From contig VGPP01000048.1 in assembly GCA_016882585.1 (NCBI GenBank), positions 1 to 11,324 of the forward strand: 11,324 bases of DNA. The letters are read 5' to 3'. Source of the stretch: Cyanobacteria bacterium M_surface_7_m2_037. GTDB lineage: Bacteria > Cyanobacteriota > Cyanobacteriia > PCC-6307 > Cyanobiaceae. Of this stretch, positions 1 through 6,835 are shown in pieces; the stretch's first letter is position 1; each line of letters begins with the position of its first letter. The notes under the pieces were generated by a model. It did not search any database. It was not told where the DNA came from and was given only the letters and a program-made list of their open reading frames with translations. The position numbers and the translations under genes were made by a program.

Positions 1-1802
1 ACCTGGCAGGTACCGCCACGGCCGGGGCCGTCGCAGGGGAAGCGGAAGCCGAGGTTCGCCTTGTCGGGAACCAGGCGGCTGCTGCGGGCATACAGAACAC
101 CCTTCAGCAGGATCAGCACCGTCACGTGAATCGTGAAGGCGTGAATGTGGTGGACCATGAAGTCGGCCGTTCCCAGGGGGATCGGACCGGCGGCCACCTT
201 GCCACCCACAGCCACCACGGTGCCGTTGAACACTTCGCTCACGCCGGCGAGGGCGTTGGGAGCGGTGCTACCGGCAGCAGCGGCGTGCAGACCCTGGATC
301 CACTGCGCGAAGACGGGCTTCAGGGCAATGGCGGAGTCGCTGAACATGTCCTGGGGACGGCCCAGGGCACGCATGGTGTCGTTGTGGATGTAGAGGCCGA
401 AGCTGTGGAAGCCCAGCCAGATGCACACCCAGTTGAGGTGTGAGATCAGAGCATCGCGAGCCTTGAGCACCCGGTCGAGCACGTTGTCCACATGCTTGGC
501 GGGGTCGTAGTCGCGGATCATCGCGATGGCGGCGTGGGCGCCGGCACCAACGATCAGGAAGCCACCAATCCAGGTGTGGTGGGTGAAGATCGACAGCTGG
601 GTCGGGTAGTCGATGCCGATGTAGGGATACGGAGGCATCGCATACATGTGCTGAGCCACGATGATGCTCAGCGAACCCATCAGAGCCAGGTTCACAGCCA
701 GCTGAGCGTGCCAGCTGGTGGTCATGAACTCGTAGAGACCGTCATGACCATTGGAGGCGGGGAACAGCAGGGGGTCGCCCTTCTGGCCCTCGAGGATCTC
801 CTTGATGCTGTGACCGATGCCCCAGTTGGTCCGGTACATGTGACCGGCCACGATGAACAGCACCGCAATCGCCAGGTGGTGGTGAGCGATGTCGCTCATC
901 CACAGGCTGCCGGTTACAGGATTCAGACCACCTTTAAAGGTGAGGAAATCGCTGTAAGCGGCCCAGTTGCCGGTGAAGAAGGCATTGATGCCTGCACCGA
1001 AACCGGGGAACAGCTGGGCGATGAGGTCCTGATTCAGGAACTCATGGGGCAGAGGGATGTCTGCATAGGTGGCGATGGTTTTGCCGTTCAGCGCCAGCGG
1101 CTTGCCGGCGTCGATGGCATCCATCAGCGCGGTGGTGGGCAGGGACACATGGATCAGGTGTCCAGCCCAGGAGAGGGAGCCCAGACCAAGCAGACCGGCC
1201 AGATGGTGGTTGAGCATCGACTCAACGTTCTGGAACCACTCGAGCTTGGGAGCTGCCTTGTGGTAGTGGAAAACGCCGGCATTGAGCATCAAGCCAGCCA
1301 TCACCAGAGCACCGATGGCCAGGGCCATCAGCTGCGTTTCGTTGGTGATGCCCCAGGCCCGCCACACATGGAACAGGCCGGAGGTGATCTGAATGCCGTG
1401 GAAGCCGGCACCCACATCGCCATTGAGGATTTCCTGGCCGAACACAGGCCAAACCACCTGCGCACTGGGTTTCACGTGCGTGGGGTCGGCTAGCCAGCCG
1501 GAGTAGTTGGAGAAGCGCGCGCCGTGGAAGAAGGCGCCGCTCAGCCAGATGAAGATGACGGCCAGGTGACCGAAGTGGGCCGAAAAGATCTTCCGGCTGA
1601 CCTCTTCGAGATCACTGGTGTGGCTGTCGAAGTCGTGAGCGTTGGCGTGGAGGTTCCAAACCCACGTGGTGGTTTTGGGACCTTTGGCGAGGCTGCGATC
1701 GAAATGGCCGGGCTTGCCGAACAGTTCGAAGGTGGCCGGGTTGTTCACCCGGTCGACCTGGGCTTTCGCCGTTTTCCCACGCTCTGGTGGGCTGATGGTC
1801 AT
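1..1802 (-). CDS. psaA: Photosystem I P700 chlorophyll a apoprotein A1 (PsaA), 3' end missing
   Basis: PsaA pairs with PsaB in the thylakoid membrane to form the PSI core that carries P700, the A0/A1 acceptors and the FX 4Fe-4S cluster. The minus-strand translation starts MTISPPERGKTAKAQVD and continues with family blocks such as FELFGKPGHFDR, TTTWVWNLHANAHDFD and RKIFSAHFGHLAVIFIWLSG. His-rich membrane segments follow. The FX motif FPCDGPGRGGTC lies at the left edge, with cysteines at about residues 590 and 599. Exactly 600 codons are visible. PsaA is usually about 765 residues, so the last membrane helices and the P700 axial histidine lie beyond the window. The ATG at 1800-1802 is chosen because it gives the conserved N-terminus and has GAGGAA (1810-1815) 7 nt upstream. 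psaB probably follows to the left, which is inference from common gene order. No frameshift or missing key residue is seen in the visible part. Confidence 0.98.
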   Translation of the reverse strand, partial: MTISPPERGKTAKAQVDRVNNPATFELFGKPGHFDRSLAKGPKTTTWVWNLHANAHDFDSHTSDLEEVSRKIFSAHFGHLAVIFIWLSGAFFHGARFSNYSGWLADPTHVKPSAQVVWPVFGQEILNGDVGAGFHGIQITSGLFHVWRAWGITNETQLMALAIGALVMAGLMLNAGVFHYHKAAPKLEWFQNVESMLNHHLAGLLGLGSLSWAGHLIHVSLPTTALMDAIDAGKPLALNGKTIATYADIPLPHEFLNQDLIAQLFPGFGAGINAFFTGNWAAYSDFLTFKGGLNPVTGSLWMSDIAHHHLAIAVLFIVAGHMYRTNWGIGHSIKEILEGQKGDPLLFPASNGHDGLYEFMTTSWHAQLAVNLALMGSLSIIVAQHMYAMPPYPYIGIDYPTQLSIFTHHTWIGGFLIVGAGAHAAIAMIRDYDPAKHVDNVLDRVLKARDALISHLNWVCIWLGFHSFGLYIHNDTMRALGRPQDMFSDSAIALKPVFAQWIQGLHAAAAGSTAPNALAGVSEVFNGTVVAVGGKVAAGPIPLGTADFMVHHIHAFTIHVTVLILLKGVLYARSSRLVPDKANLGFRFPCDGPGRGGTCQ

Positions 1803-1809
1803 CGAGACG

Positions 1810-1815
1810 TTCCTC
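1810..1815 (-). promoter_or_regulatory. Ribosome binding site of psaA
   Basis: On the minus strand GAGGAA lies 7 nt before the psaA ATG, a good Shine-Dalgarno match and spacing. It supports the start at 1802. Confidence 0.7.
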
Positions 1816-2015
1816 GAGGGACGGGATCGAGGTGGAGGTCCACCCTTCCGGTCTGCAGCGCCGGACGAGCCGGCAGGAGCTGACCAGTGGAGCCACGGAC
1901 GCAGCGGCAAAGCCGCGTTCGCCCATGGGCGCCAGACGGAAGAGAAGGCGCAGCCGAAGCCGAAACCCCTTTTCGTGACTGGAGCTTGGGCCCCAGAAAG
2001 GGGACCGCTGGCAGG

Positions 2016-2021
2016 AGTATA
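2016..2021 (-). promoter_or_regulatory. Probable -10 box of the psaA promoter
   Basis: TATACT reads on the minus strand, one mismatch from the TATAAT consensus. A transcript would start near 2009. The hexamer 17 nt upstream (CCAAAG) is a poor -35, which fits an activator-dependent promoter. Assignment rests on motif match and position only. Confidence 0.45.
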
Positions 2022-2051
2022 AAAGTGAATTCCGAGCCCTTTGGCCCGGCA

Positions 2052-2068
2052 GTTACAAAGGTTCAATC
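2052..2068. promoter_or_regulatory. HLR1-like element (candidate RpaB site) upstream of psaA
   Basis: The plus strand reads GTTACAAA, one base, then GTTCAATC. The first half matches the HLR1 half-site (G/T)TTACA(A/T)(A/T) perfectly. The second is degenerate and spaced by 1 bp rather than the usual 2. Measured from a start near 2009 it sits at about -43 to -59, just upstream of the -35 region. RpaB is known to bind HLR1 at PSI genes in cyanobacteria and to activate them under low light from such positions. Its use here is inference. Confidence 0.4.
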
Positions 2069-2257
2069 CGGAGCCGCGCCAGTCAGGGACTGAGCTCTCG
2101 CCGAAGCAAAACATCAGCGAAAAAATGCGTGTTTAAGCCCTTGCTGTAGGCAAGTGCCACGAATTAGCGGCTCTTTTTTGTTAGCAATCGCCACTTGCAA
2201 GCCGGGTTGTTCTCCGCAACGCTGCAGAATGTGGACATCAAGCTCCACACGAGCATC

Positions 2258-2263
2258 GGGAGG
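2258..2263 (+). promoter_or_regulatory. Ribosome binding site that sets the lipoprotein start
   Basis: GGGAGG lies 7 nt before the ATG at 2271. This decides between that ATG and an upstream in-frame GTG at 2154, which would add 39 residues ahead of the signal peptide. Confidence 0.75.
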
Positions 2264-2270
2264 CAACACC

Positions 2271-3758
2271 ATGCTGGCGGCACCGCGGCGGGCGCTTTTG
2301 GCCCTGGTGCTGGTGGTGCTCACGCTGGTGAGTGGGGGCTGCGGCAGCAAGAGCGGCCCAGGCCCATCTGCGGCCAGCCCCGGCAACTTGAGCGCCACGC
2401 CCCCAGCCGGAGCCCTGCAGGAAGTGGCGCCGCCCGGTGCGGTTCAACAACTGAATGAACGGCTCAATGAGCGGGCGCCTCAGGTGCGTGTGCTCGCCCC
2501 CCAAGACAACGCCCTGCTGCCGGCTGGCCCCTGGAGCCTGAAGCTGCAGGTGAGCGACTGGCCGCTGAGCGATGCCGGTGCGCTGGGGCTGGGGCCCCAT
2601 CTGATGGTGCAACTCGACGATCAGGAGCCGCTGCGGATCACCAGCTCTAAGGCTGCCGCATCTGTTCCCATGCCCGATCTGCGCCCCGGCAGCCACCGCA
2701 TCACCGTGTATGCCGCCCGGCCCTGGGGAGAAGCGGTGAAAGCGCCCGGAGCCAGCGCCCAGATCCGTGTGCATCGGGTGGCGCGCAACGCGGCCGAACT
2801 GCCCGCCAGCGGCAGTGCCCAGCTGATTGCGGCCAGCCCCGATGCCCAGCAAGCCATGGAGCCGGTGCTGATCGACTGGCTCTTGTTGGATGCCCCCCTG
2901 CAGAACCTGCGCGGCGATGACGCCCGCTGGCGCCTGCGCATCAGCGTGAATGGCGACAGCTTCCTGGTGGACCGCCAGACCCCCCTGTGGCTGAAGGGCT
3001 TCAAGCGCGGCAGCAATGCGGTGCAGCTGGAGCTGCTCGATGGGCGCGGTGATCCGCTCAACCCTCCGTTCAACAGTGTGGTGCGGGAGGTGGTGATCGG
3101 CAGCGCAGGCCCTCAGCCCGCCTGGCTGCGCCCCCGGCTCTCCGCCACGGATCTGGCGCTGCTGAGCGGCGAACAACCCGCCGTTGAAGCTGCGGCCGAG
3201 GCCACAGAGGTGCCAGCGCCCAAGCCTCCGCACGCCACAGCTGACCCCCCCGCCACTCAAAACCCCAACGCCGAGCTCAGCGAATCCAGCGGGAAGCCCG
3301 ATAAGCAAACCTCCAGCGAGCCCGTAGCCGAGCCTGAGGCCACAGCCGAAGCACTGCCAGAGCCTTCAGCGGCGCCCAGCCCCGAATCGGAACCCAGCCC
3401 CGAGCCAGCGCCTCCAGCCGGCGCCACCGAGCCACCAGCTGACGACAACAGCTCCTTGGCCAACGATCCGGCGCGCAGCGATCCCACGCCCGAGGCCCTC
3501 ACACTCCCCGCTGAGCCGGTTGCACCCGCCACTGACCCAGCACCTGACCCTGACCCAGCCACTGACCCGGCCAGCACACCCGAAGCCAGCGAAGCTCCAG
3601 CCGCTGCCGTGGCACCGCCGCCGCCCCCGCCGGAGCGCCTGGCACCGCAAACCAGCCTCACCGGCTCAGCCCGCGACCAGGTGAATGCCAACGGTGAACT
3701 TCTGAAGCCCTCCCCCCGCGGCCCTCTGGCCGGGCTGCGGGAGAAGCTGGGTGGATGA
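2271..3758 (+). CDS. Putative lipoprotein of unknown function with two beta-rich modules and a Pro/Ala/Glu-rich linker
   Basis: I do not recognise this 495-residue protein. It begins MLAAPRRALLALVLVVLTLVSGGC, a short basic N-region and a hydrophobic core ending in a lipobox-like SGGC with Cys near residue 24. The -3 residue is Ser rather than the usual Leu, so plain secretion is possible. Residues about 70-170 and 200-275 are two beta-rich stretches that look related: each has a D-x-PL or DAPL turn, a strand with VQLDD or ISVNGD, a PL-x-(I/L) step and a later strand (GSHRITVYAA; GSNAVQLELLD). From about 300 to 455 follows a low-complexity Pro/Ala/Glu/Ser segment, typical of an extended envelope spacer. 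It is followed by a more ordered tail ending RGPLAGLREKLGG. The start is fixed by GGGAGG and the signal peptide. Its stop overlaps the next ATG by 4 bp (ATGA), so it is probably cotranscribed and translationally coupled with cbiG-cobJ. An envelope location is inferred. Confidence 0.85.
   Translation: MLAAPRRALLALVLVVLTLVSGGCGSKSGPGPSAASPGNLSATPPAGALQEVAPPGAVQQLNERLNERAPQVRVLAPQDNALLPAGPWSLKLQVSDWPLSDAGALGLGPHLMVQLDDQEPLRITSSKAAASVPMPDLRPGSHRITVYAARPWGEAVKAPGASAQIRVHRVARNAAELPASGSAQLIAASPDAQQAMEPVLIDWLLLDAPLQNLRGDDARWRLRISVNGDSFLVDRQTPLWLKGFKRGSNAVQLELLDGRGDPLNPPFNSVVREVVIGSAGPQPAWLRPRLSATDLALLSGEQPAVEAAAEATEVPAPKPPHATADPPATQNPNAELSESSGKPDKQTSSEPVAEPEATAEALPEPSAAPSPESEPSPEPAPPAGATEPPADDNSSLANDPARSDPTPEALTLPAEPVAPATDPAPDPDPATDPASTPEASEAPAAAVAPPPPPPERLAPQTSLTGSARDQVNANGELLKPSPRGPLAGLREKLGG
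3528..3570 (+). repeat. Short imperfect repeat coding the Asp-Pro-rich linker
   Basis: GCCACTGACCC occurs at 3528-3538 and again at 3558-3568, 30 bp apart, with further TGACCC units between. It encodes a run of alternating DPA/DPD units within the lipoprotein linker. It looks like slippage-type expansion of a disordered segment. Confidence 0.6.
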
Positions 3759-5533
3759 GTGAACGCCTGAGCTGGGGTTTGTCCCTCAGCAACCACGCCC
3801 TGCCCCTGTTGCATCAACTGCTGGAGCAAGGCCTGATCGATCGCATCGCCAGCCCTGCCGATGGTGAGGCCTGGCACAGCGGTGATCTGCAAGGGTTTCT
3901 GGCCAGCGAATGGCCGCGCAGCCGGGCCTTCATTGCCATCGGTGCCTGCGGTGCGATCACGCGGCTGATCGCGCCGCTGCTGCAAGACAAGCAGCACGAC
4001 CCAGCCGTGGTTGTGGCCGACCCGCAGGGCCGGTTTGCCATCCCATTGCTGGGCGGCCATGGCGCCGGAGCCGAGGCGTTGGCCCGTGGCGTAGCGGCGT
4101 TGCTGGGCGGGGAGGCCGTGATCACTGGGGCCAGCGCCACCAGCGGCCGCCTCGCCCTCGATGCCTTCGGCACCCCCTGGGGCTGGCGCCGCGGCCCCGG
4201 CGACTGGGATGCGCTGATGAAAGCGGCAGCCCGCGCTGAAGCGCTGCAGCTGGAGCACCAAAGCGGCAATGGCCGCTGGCTGCAGTTGCCAGGCCTGCCA
4301 GAGCACAGCAGCAGCGGCAGCCAGCTCAGCGTGGGCGTGGAGCGGAGCACGCACTGCCGCTGGCATCCCCCGGCCCTGTGGGTGGGTATGGGCTGTGAAC
4401 GCGGCACCAGCTTCACCCTGCTGCAGCGCTGCCTGGAGGAAAGCCTGGCTGCGGAAGGGCTGGCCCTAGAAGCCGTGGCCGGCCTCGCCAGTGCCGATCG
4501 CAAAGCCGATGAACCGGCCCTGCTGCAACTGGCCGCAGAGCACGGTTGGCCCCTGCGCTGTTTCAGCAGCAGCGCGTTGAACTCCGTAGAGGTGCCGAAT
4601 CCATCGGCGGTGGTGGAGGCCGAGCTGGGCACCGCCAGCGTGGCTGAAGCGGCCGCACTGCTGGCCGCAGGGCCGCAAGCCAGGCTGCGCACACAGAAAC
4701 GCATTGAACGCGCCCAGGGCGGGGAGCAGGGCGCAGCAACAGCAGCCATCGCCCAGGCGGCTGTGCAATGGGCGCCGCAGCGGGGTTGCCTGCACCTGAT
4801 CGGCAGCGGCCCTGGCAGCCTGTCGCTGCTCACCCCTGATGCGCGCGCGGCGCTGGCCGCGAGCAGCGTGTGGGTGGGCTACGGCCTTTATCTAGATCTG
4901 CTGGAGCCGCTGCGCAGGCCCGATCAGTTGCGCAGCGATGGGCAGCTCACCCAGGAGCGCGAACGCTGCCGTGAAGCACTGGAGCTGGCCTGCCAGGGGA
5001 TCACGGTGGCCTTGGTGTCGTCGGGCGACAGCGGCATCTACGGCATGGCCGGCCTGGCGCTGGAGCAGTGGATGGCCCTGCCGGAGCACGACCGCCCGGC
5101 ATTCCAGGTGCATCCAGGCCTTTCAGCGCTGCAGCTGGCAGCGGCGCGGGCCGGCGCCCCCTTGATGCACGATTTCTGCACCGTGAGCCTCAGCGATCGG
5201 CTCACCCCCTGGGAGGTGATCGAGCGGCGCCTGAAGGCCGCAGCGGCCGGCGATTTCGTGGTGGCGCTCTACAACCCGCGCTCCAAAGGGCGTGATTGGC
5301 AACTTGGACGCGCCCAAGAGCTGCTGCTAGCCGAGCGGCCGCCCAACACACCGGTGGTGTTGGCGCGCCAGCTGGGCCGCGAGGAGGAAAGCGTGAGCCT
5401 CCATGAGCTGGCTTCGCTGCCGCTGGAGCAGGTGGACATGCTCACGCTGGTGCTGATCGGCAACAGCAGCAGCCGCGTGGAAGGCGGGCGGATGGTGACC
5501 CCGCGGGGCTACCCAGGCGCCGAACTCAGCTGA
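3755..5533 (+). CDS. cobJ: Bifunctional cobalamin biosynthesis protein: CbiG (cobalt-precorrin-5A hydrolase) fused to CobJ/CbiH (precorrin-3B C17-methyltransferase)
   Basis: The 592-residue cytoplasmic enzyme carries two steps of corrin ring synthesis. The N-terminal half is CbiG, which opens the delta-lactone of cobalt-precorrin-5A. Its marks are GACGAITRLIAPLLQDK (63-79), LLGGHGAGAEALA (98-110), VITGASATSG (122-131) and the CbiG C-terminal block VGMGCERGTS (210-219). From about residue 347 follows the SAM-dependent C17-methyltransferase, which drives ring contraction. It has GSGPGSLSLLTPDA (350-363), SSGDSGIYGMA (422-432), HPGLSALQLA (453-462) and YNPRSKGR (506-513), in the family order. 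The length fits a CbiG of about 340 plus a CobJ of about 245 residues, so both halves look complete. This fusion is known in cyanobacteria. The ATG overlaps the upstream stop as ATGA, with GGGAGAAG upstream serving as a loose ribosome site. The stop lies 3 bp from the convergent tRNA-Pro, with no terminator visible between them. Confidence 0.95.
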   Translation: MSERLSWGLSLSNHALPLLHQLLEQGLIDRIASPADGEAWHSGDLQGFLASEWPRSRAFIAIGACGAITRLIAPLLQDKQHDPAVVVADPQGRFAIPLLGGHGAGAEALARGVAALLGGEAVITGASATSGRLALDAFGTPWGWRRGPGDWDALMKAAARAEALQLEHQSGNGRWLQLPGLPEHSSSGSQLSVGVERSTHCRWHPPALWVGMGCERGTSFTLLQRCLEESLAAEGLALEAVAGLASADRKADEPALLQLAAEHGWPLRCFSSSALNSVEVPNPSAVVEAELGTASVAEAAALLAAGPQARLRTQKRIERAQGGEQGAATAAIAQAAVQWAPQRGCLHLIGSGPGSLSLLTPDARAALAASSVWVGYGLYLDLLEPLRRPDQLRSDGQLTQERERCREALELACQGITVALVSSGDSGIYGMAGLALEQWMALPEHDRPAFQVHPGLSALQLAAARAGAPLMHDFCTVSLSDRLTPWEVIERRLKAAAAGDFVVALYNPRSKGRDWQLGRAQELLLAERPPNTPVVLARQLGREEESVSLHELASLPLEQVDMLTLVLIGNSSSRVEGGRMVTPRGYPGAELS

Positions 5534-5536
5534 AAG

Positions 5537-5610
5537 TCGGGATGACAGGATTCGAACCTGCGGCCCCTTCGTCCCGAACGAAGTGCGCTACCAAGCTGCG
5601 CTACATCCCG
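5537..5610 (-). tRNA. tRNA-Pro (anticodon CGG)
   Basis: Read on the minus strand, the 74 nt fold into a full cloverleaf. The acceptor stem CGGGATG/CATCCCG is perfect, with discriminator A. The D arm is GCGC-AGCTTGGTA-GCGC. The anticodon stem is CTTCG/CGAAG with loop TTCGGGA, giving anticodon CGG for codon CCG and G at position 37. The T arm is GCAGG-TTCGAAT-CCTGT. No CCA is encoded; CTTTC follows. It starts with C1-G72, as bacterial tRNA-Pro does. A possible -10 box, TACACT (5619-5624), lies just upstream on the minus strand, without a clear -35. The 3' end is 3 bp from the convergent cobJ stop codon. Confidence 0.97.
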
Positions 5611-5722
5611 ATGCCGGGAGTGTAGGAGATGGCTGCCCGGCCAGGGTTCTGGGCTGGCCAGGGCGCTGGGGCTGGTTTCTAGAGTTGGTGGCTGATCTGC
5701 GCCTGCGGGCGGTGGTGGCGCT
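5611..5722. other. Divergent spacer between tRNA-Pro and lipA
   Basis: These 112 bp must hold the tRNA-Pro promoter (minus) and whatever drives lipA (plus). The minus-strand TACACT at 5619-5624 is the only promoter-like motif I can point to. GGCCAGGG is repeated at 5639-5646 and 5656-5663. A TGA at 5693-5695 closes the lipA frame upstream. Confidence 0.4.
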
Positions 5723-6592
5723 GTGCTCAAACCCGACTGGCTGCGTGTGAAGGCTCCCCAGCGGGAGCGGATCGGCGAGGTGGCCGATCTGCTGCTGGAT
5801 CTCAAGCTCAACACGGTGTGCCAGGAGGCCAGCTGCCCCAACATCGGCGAGTGCTTCGCCGGCGGCACCGCCACCTTTTTGATCATGGGGCCGGGCTGCA
5901 CCCGCGCCTGCCCCTACTGCGACATCGACTTCGACAAGAGCGTTCGCGAGCTCGATCCCACCGAACCGGTGCGGCTGGGCGAGGCGGTCGCCCGCCTGGG
6001 CCTCAAGCATGTGGTGATCACCTCGGTGAACCGCGACGACCTGACCGATGGCGGTGCCAGCCAGTTCGTGGCCTGCATCGAGCAGGTGAAGCAGCGCTCA
6101 CCGCTCACCACGATCGAGCTGCTGATCCCCGATTTCTGCGGCAACTGGGACGCCCTGGCCGTGGTGATGGATGCCGCGCCCCATGTGCTCAACCACAACA
6201 TCGAAACCGTGCCGCGGCTCTACAAAAAAGCCCGGCCTCAGGGGATCTACGAGCGTTCGCTGGAGCTGCTGCAGCGGGTGCGCCAAGGCTGGCCCAAGGC
6301 CTACAGCAAATCAGGCCTGATGGTGGGTCTGGGGGAAAGCGATGCCGAGGTGCTGGAGGTGCTCGCCGATCTACGCCGCCATCAGGTCGACATCGTGACC
6401 ATCGGCCAATACCTCTCACCCGGGCCCAAACACCTGCCGGTGGATCGCTTCGTGACGCCGGAGCAATTTGAGGCGTTCCGGCGCCATGGCGAGCAGGAGC
6501 TGGACTTCCTGCAGGTGGTGAGCACGCCGCTCACCCGCAGCAGCTATCACGCCGGCGAGGTGCAGCGGCTGATGGCGCAGTATCCGCGCTAG
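5723..6592 (+). CDS. lipA: Lipoyl synthase (radical SAM, LipA)
   Basis: LipA inserts two sulfur atoms at C6 and C8 of octanoyl groups on lipoyl-dependent enzymes such as pyruvate dehydrogenase E2 and glycine cleavage H protein. All family signatures are present. The auxiliary-cluster motif CX4CX5C is at Cys33, Cys38 and Cys44. The radical-SAM motif CX3CX2C is at Cys59, Cys63 and Cys66 (GCTRACPYCDI). The C-terminal RSSY is at 272-275, whose serine ligates the auxiliary cluster. At 289 residues it is full length for a cyanobacterial LipA. The GTG start is the first possible start after an in-frame TGA at 5693-5695, and the protein MLKPDWLRVKAPQRERIGEV begins at the normal family position. Only a loose GGTGGTGG precedes it, so translation may be weak. 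The stop codon overlaps that of the convergent small ORF in a shared CTAG. Confidence 0.97.
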   Translation: MLKPDWLRVKAPQRERIGEVADLLLDLKLNTVCQEASCPNIGECFAGGTATFLIMGPGCTRACPYCDIDFDKSVRELDPTEPVRLGEAVARLGLKHVVITSVNRDDLTDGGASQFVACIEQVKQRSPLTTIELLIPDFCGNWDALAVVMDAAPHVLNHNIETVPRLYKKARPQGIYERSLELLQRVRQGWPKAYSKSGLMVGLGESDAEVLEVLADLRRHQVDIVTIGQYLSPGPKHLPVDRFVTPEQFEAFRRHGEQELDFLQVVSTPLTRSSYHAGEVQRLMAQYPR

Positions 6593-6777
6593 GGCTCGAG
6601 CAGGAATTCCGCCTCCAGGGCGCAGGCCTCAACCGCCAGAGGGCCAGCGGCGAGCTCATCGATGCGGCTGTTCACCAGGCTCACCGGAGCCTGCAGTTGC
6701 GCACAGTGCTCAAGAAATGCCACGGCCATCTGGCGGGCAAAGAGCTGCTGCATGTGTTGGGCGAATTCAGGAGGCAT
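6589..6777 (-). CDS. Small hypothetical protein (62 aa)
   Basis: This ORF starts at ATG 6775-6777 and encodes MPPEFAQHMQQLFARQMAV and onward, ending AEFLLEP. The sequence is acidic, rich in Ala, Glu, Gln and Leu, and probably mostly helical, with no signal peptide or membrane segment. It lies downstream of gltB on the same strand, 127 bp from its stop, and converges on lipA with a 4-bp stop-stop overlap. The composition looks like a real soluble protein, unlike the Arg/Pro/Ser-rich shadow frames nearby. Against it, I see no good ribosome site before the ATG. An in-frame TTG 11 codons upstream is an alternative start. I do not recognise the family. Confidence 0.55.
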   Translation of the reverse strand: MPPEFAQHMQQLFARQMAVAFLEHCAQLQAPVSLVNSRIDELAAGPLAVEACALEAEFLLEP

Positions 6778-6809
6778 GGCTGCCGGTGCGATTGCAGGCA
6801 AGCTATGCA

Positions 6810-6834
6810 GCCCGATCGAGCAGGCCGATCGGGC
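6810..6834. repeat. Perfect 9-bp inverted repeat (hairpin)
   Basis: GCCCGATCG (6810-6818) pairs with CGATCGGGC (6826-6834) around a 7-nt loop. It sits between the small ORF and gltB. No U-run follows on either strand, so it is not a standard intrinsic terminator. Confidence 0.75.
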
Positions 6835-6835
6835 C

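Larger units (their letters stand above)
1803..2270. other. Divergent intergenic region between psaA and the lipoprotein gene
   Basis: These 468 bp separate two divergently transcribed genes. The half next to psaA is GC-rich and holds short inverted repeats: GCCGG/CCGGC (1860-1864 and 1870-1874), GCGGC/GCCGC with an AAA loop (1904-1908 and 1912-1916), and the 12-bp palindrome CGCCCATGGGCG (1920-1931). If the -10 box at 2016-2021 is used, psaA has a structured leader of about 205 nt. The half next to the lipoprotein gene is richer in A and T. It contains a small CTTGC/GCAAG hairpin (2140-2144 and 2150-2154) and a T-run near 2174-2179. No convincing plus-strand promoter and no additional gene could be supported. 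Confidence 0.6.

Noticed and set aside
492..1493. 333-codon plus-strand open frame antisense to psaA
   Set aside because: It is a shadow of psaA in a GC-rich genome: its His/Gly/Val/Glu-rich translation mirrors the codon positions of the real gene and shows no domain.
1612..1926. Minus-strand ORF of 104 codons starting in the psaA leader and overlapping the psaA start out of frame
   Set aside because: The translation is low in recognisable features, the overlap with psaA is in a shadow frame and no ribosome site was noticed. At most it is an upstream ORF, mentioned with the leader.
2154..2270. Upstream GTG start extending the lipoprotein by 39 residues
   Set aside because: It would bury the signal peptide, and the ATG at 2271 has a strong GGGAGG 7 nt ahead.
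2238..4833. Long minus-strand open frames opposite the lipoprotein and cbiG-cobJ genes (2238-3308, 3257-4366, 3814-4833)
   Set aside because: They overlap confidently assigned plus-strand genes over their whole length and have the Ala/Gly/Arg/Ser-rich composition of GC-driven shadows.
5537..5610. tRNA-Pro as an integration site for a genomic island
   Set aside because: Both flanks are core metabolic genes, with no integrase, att duplication or composition change.
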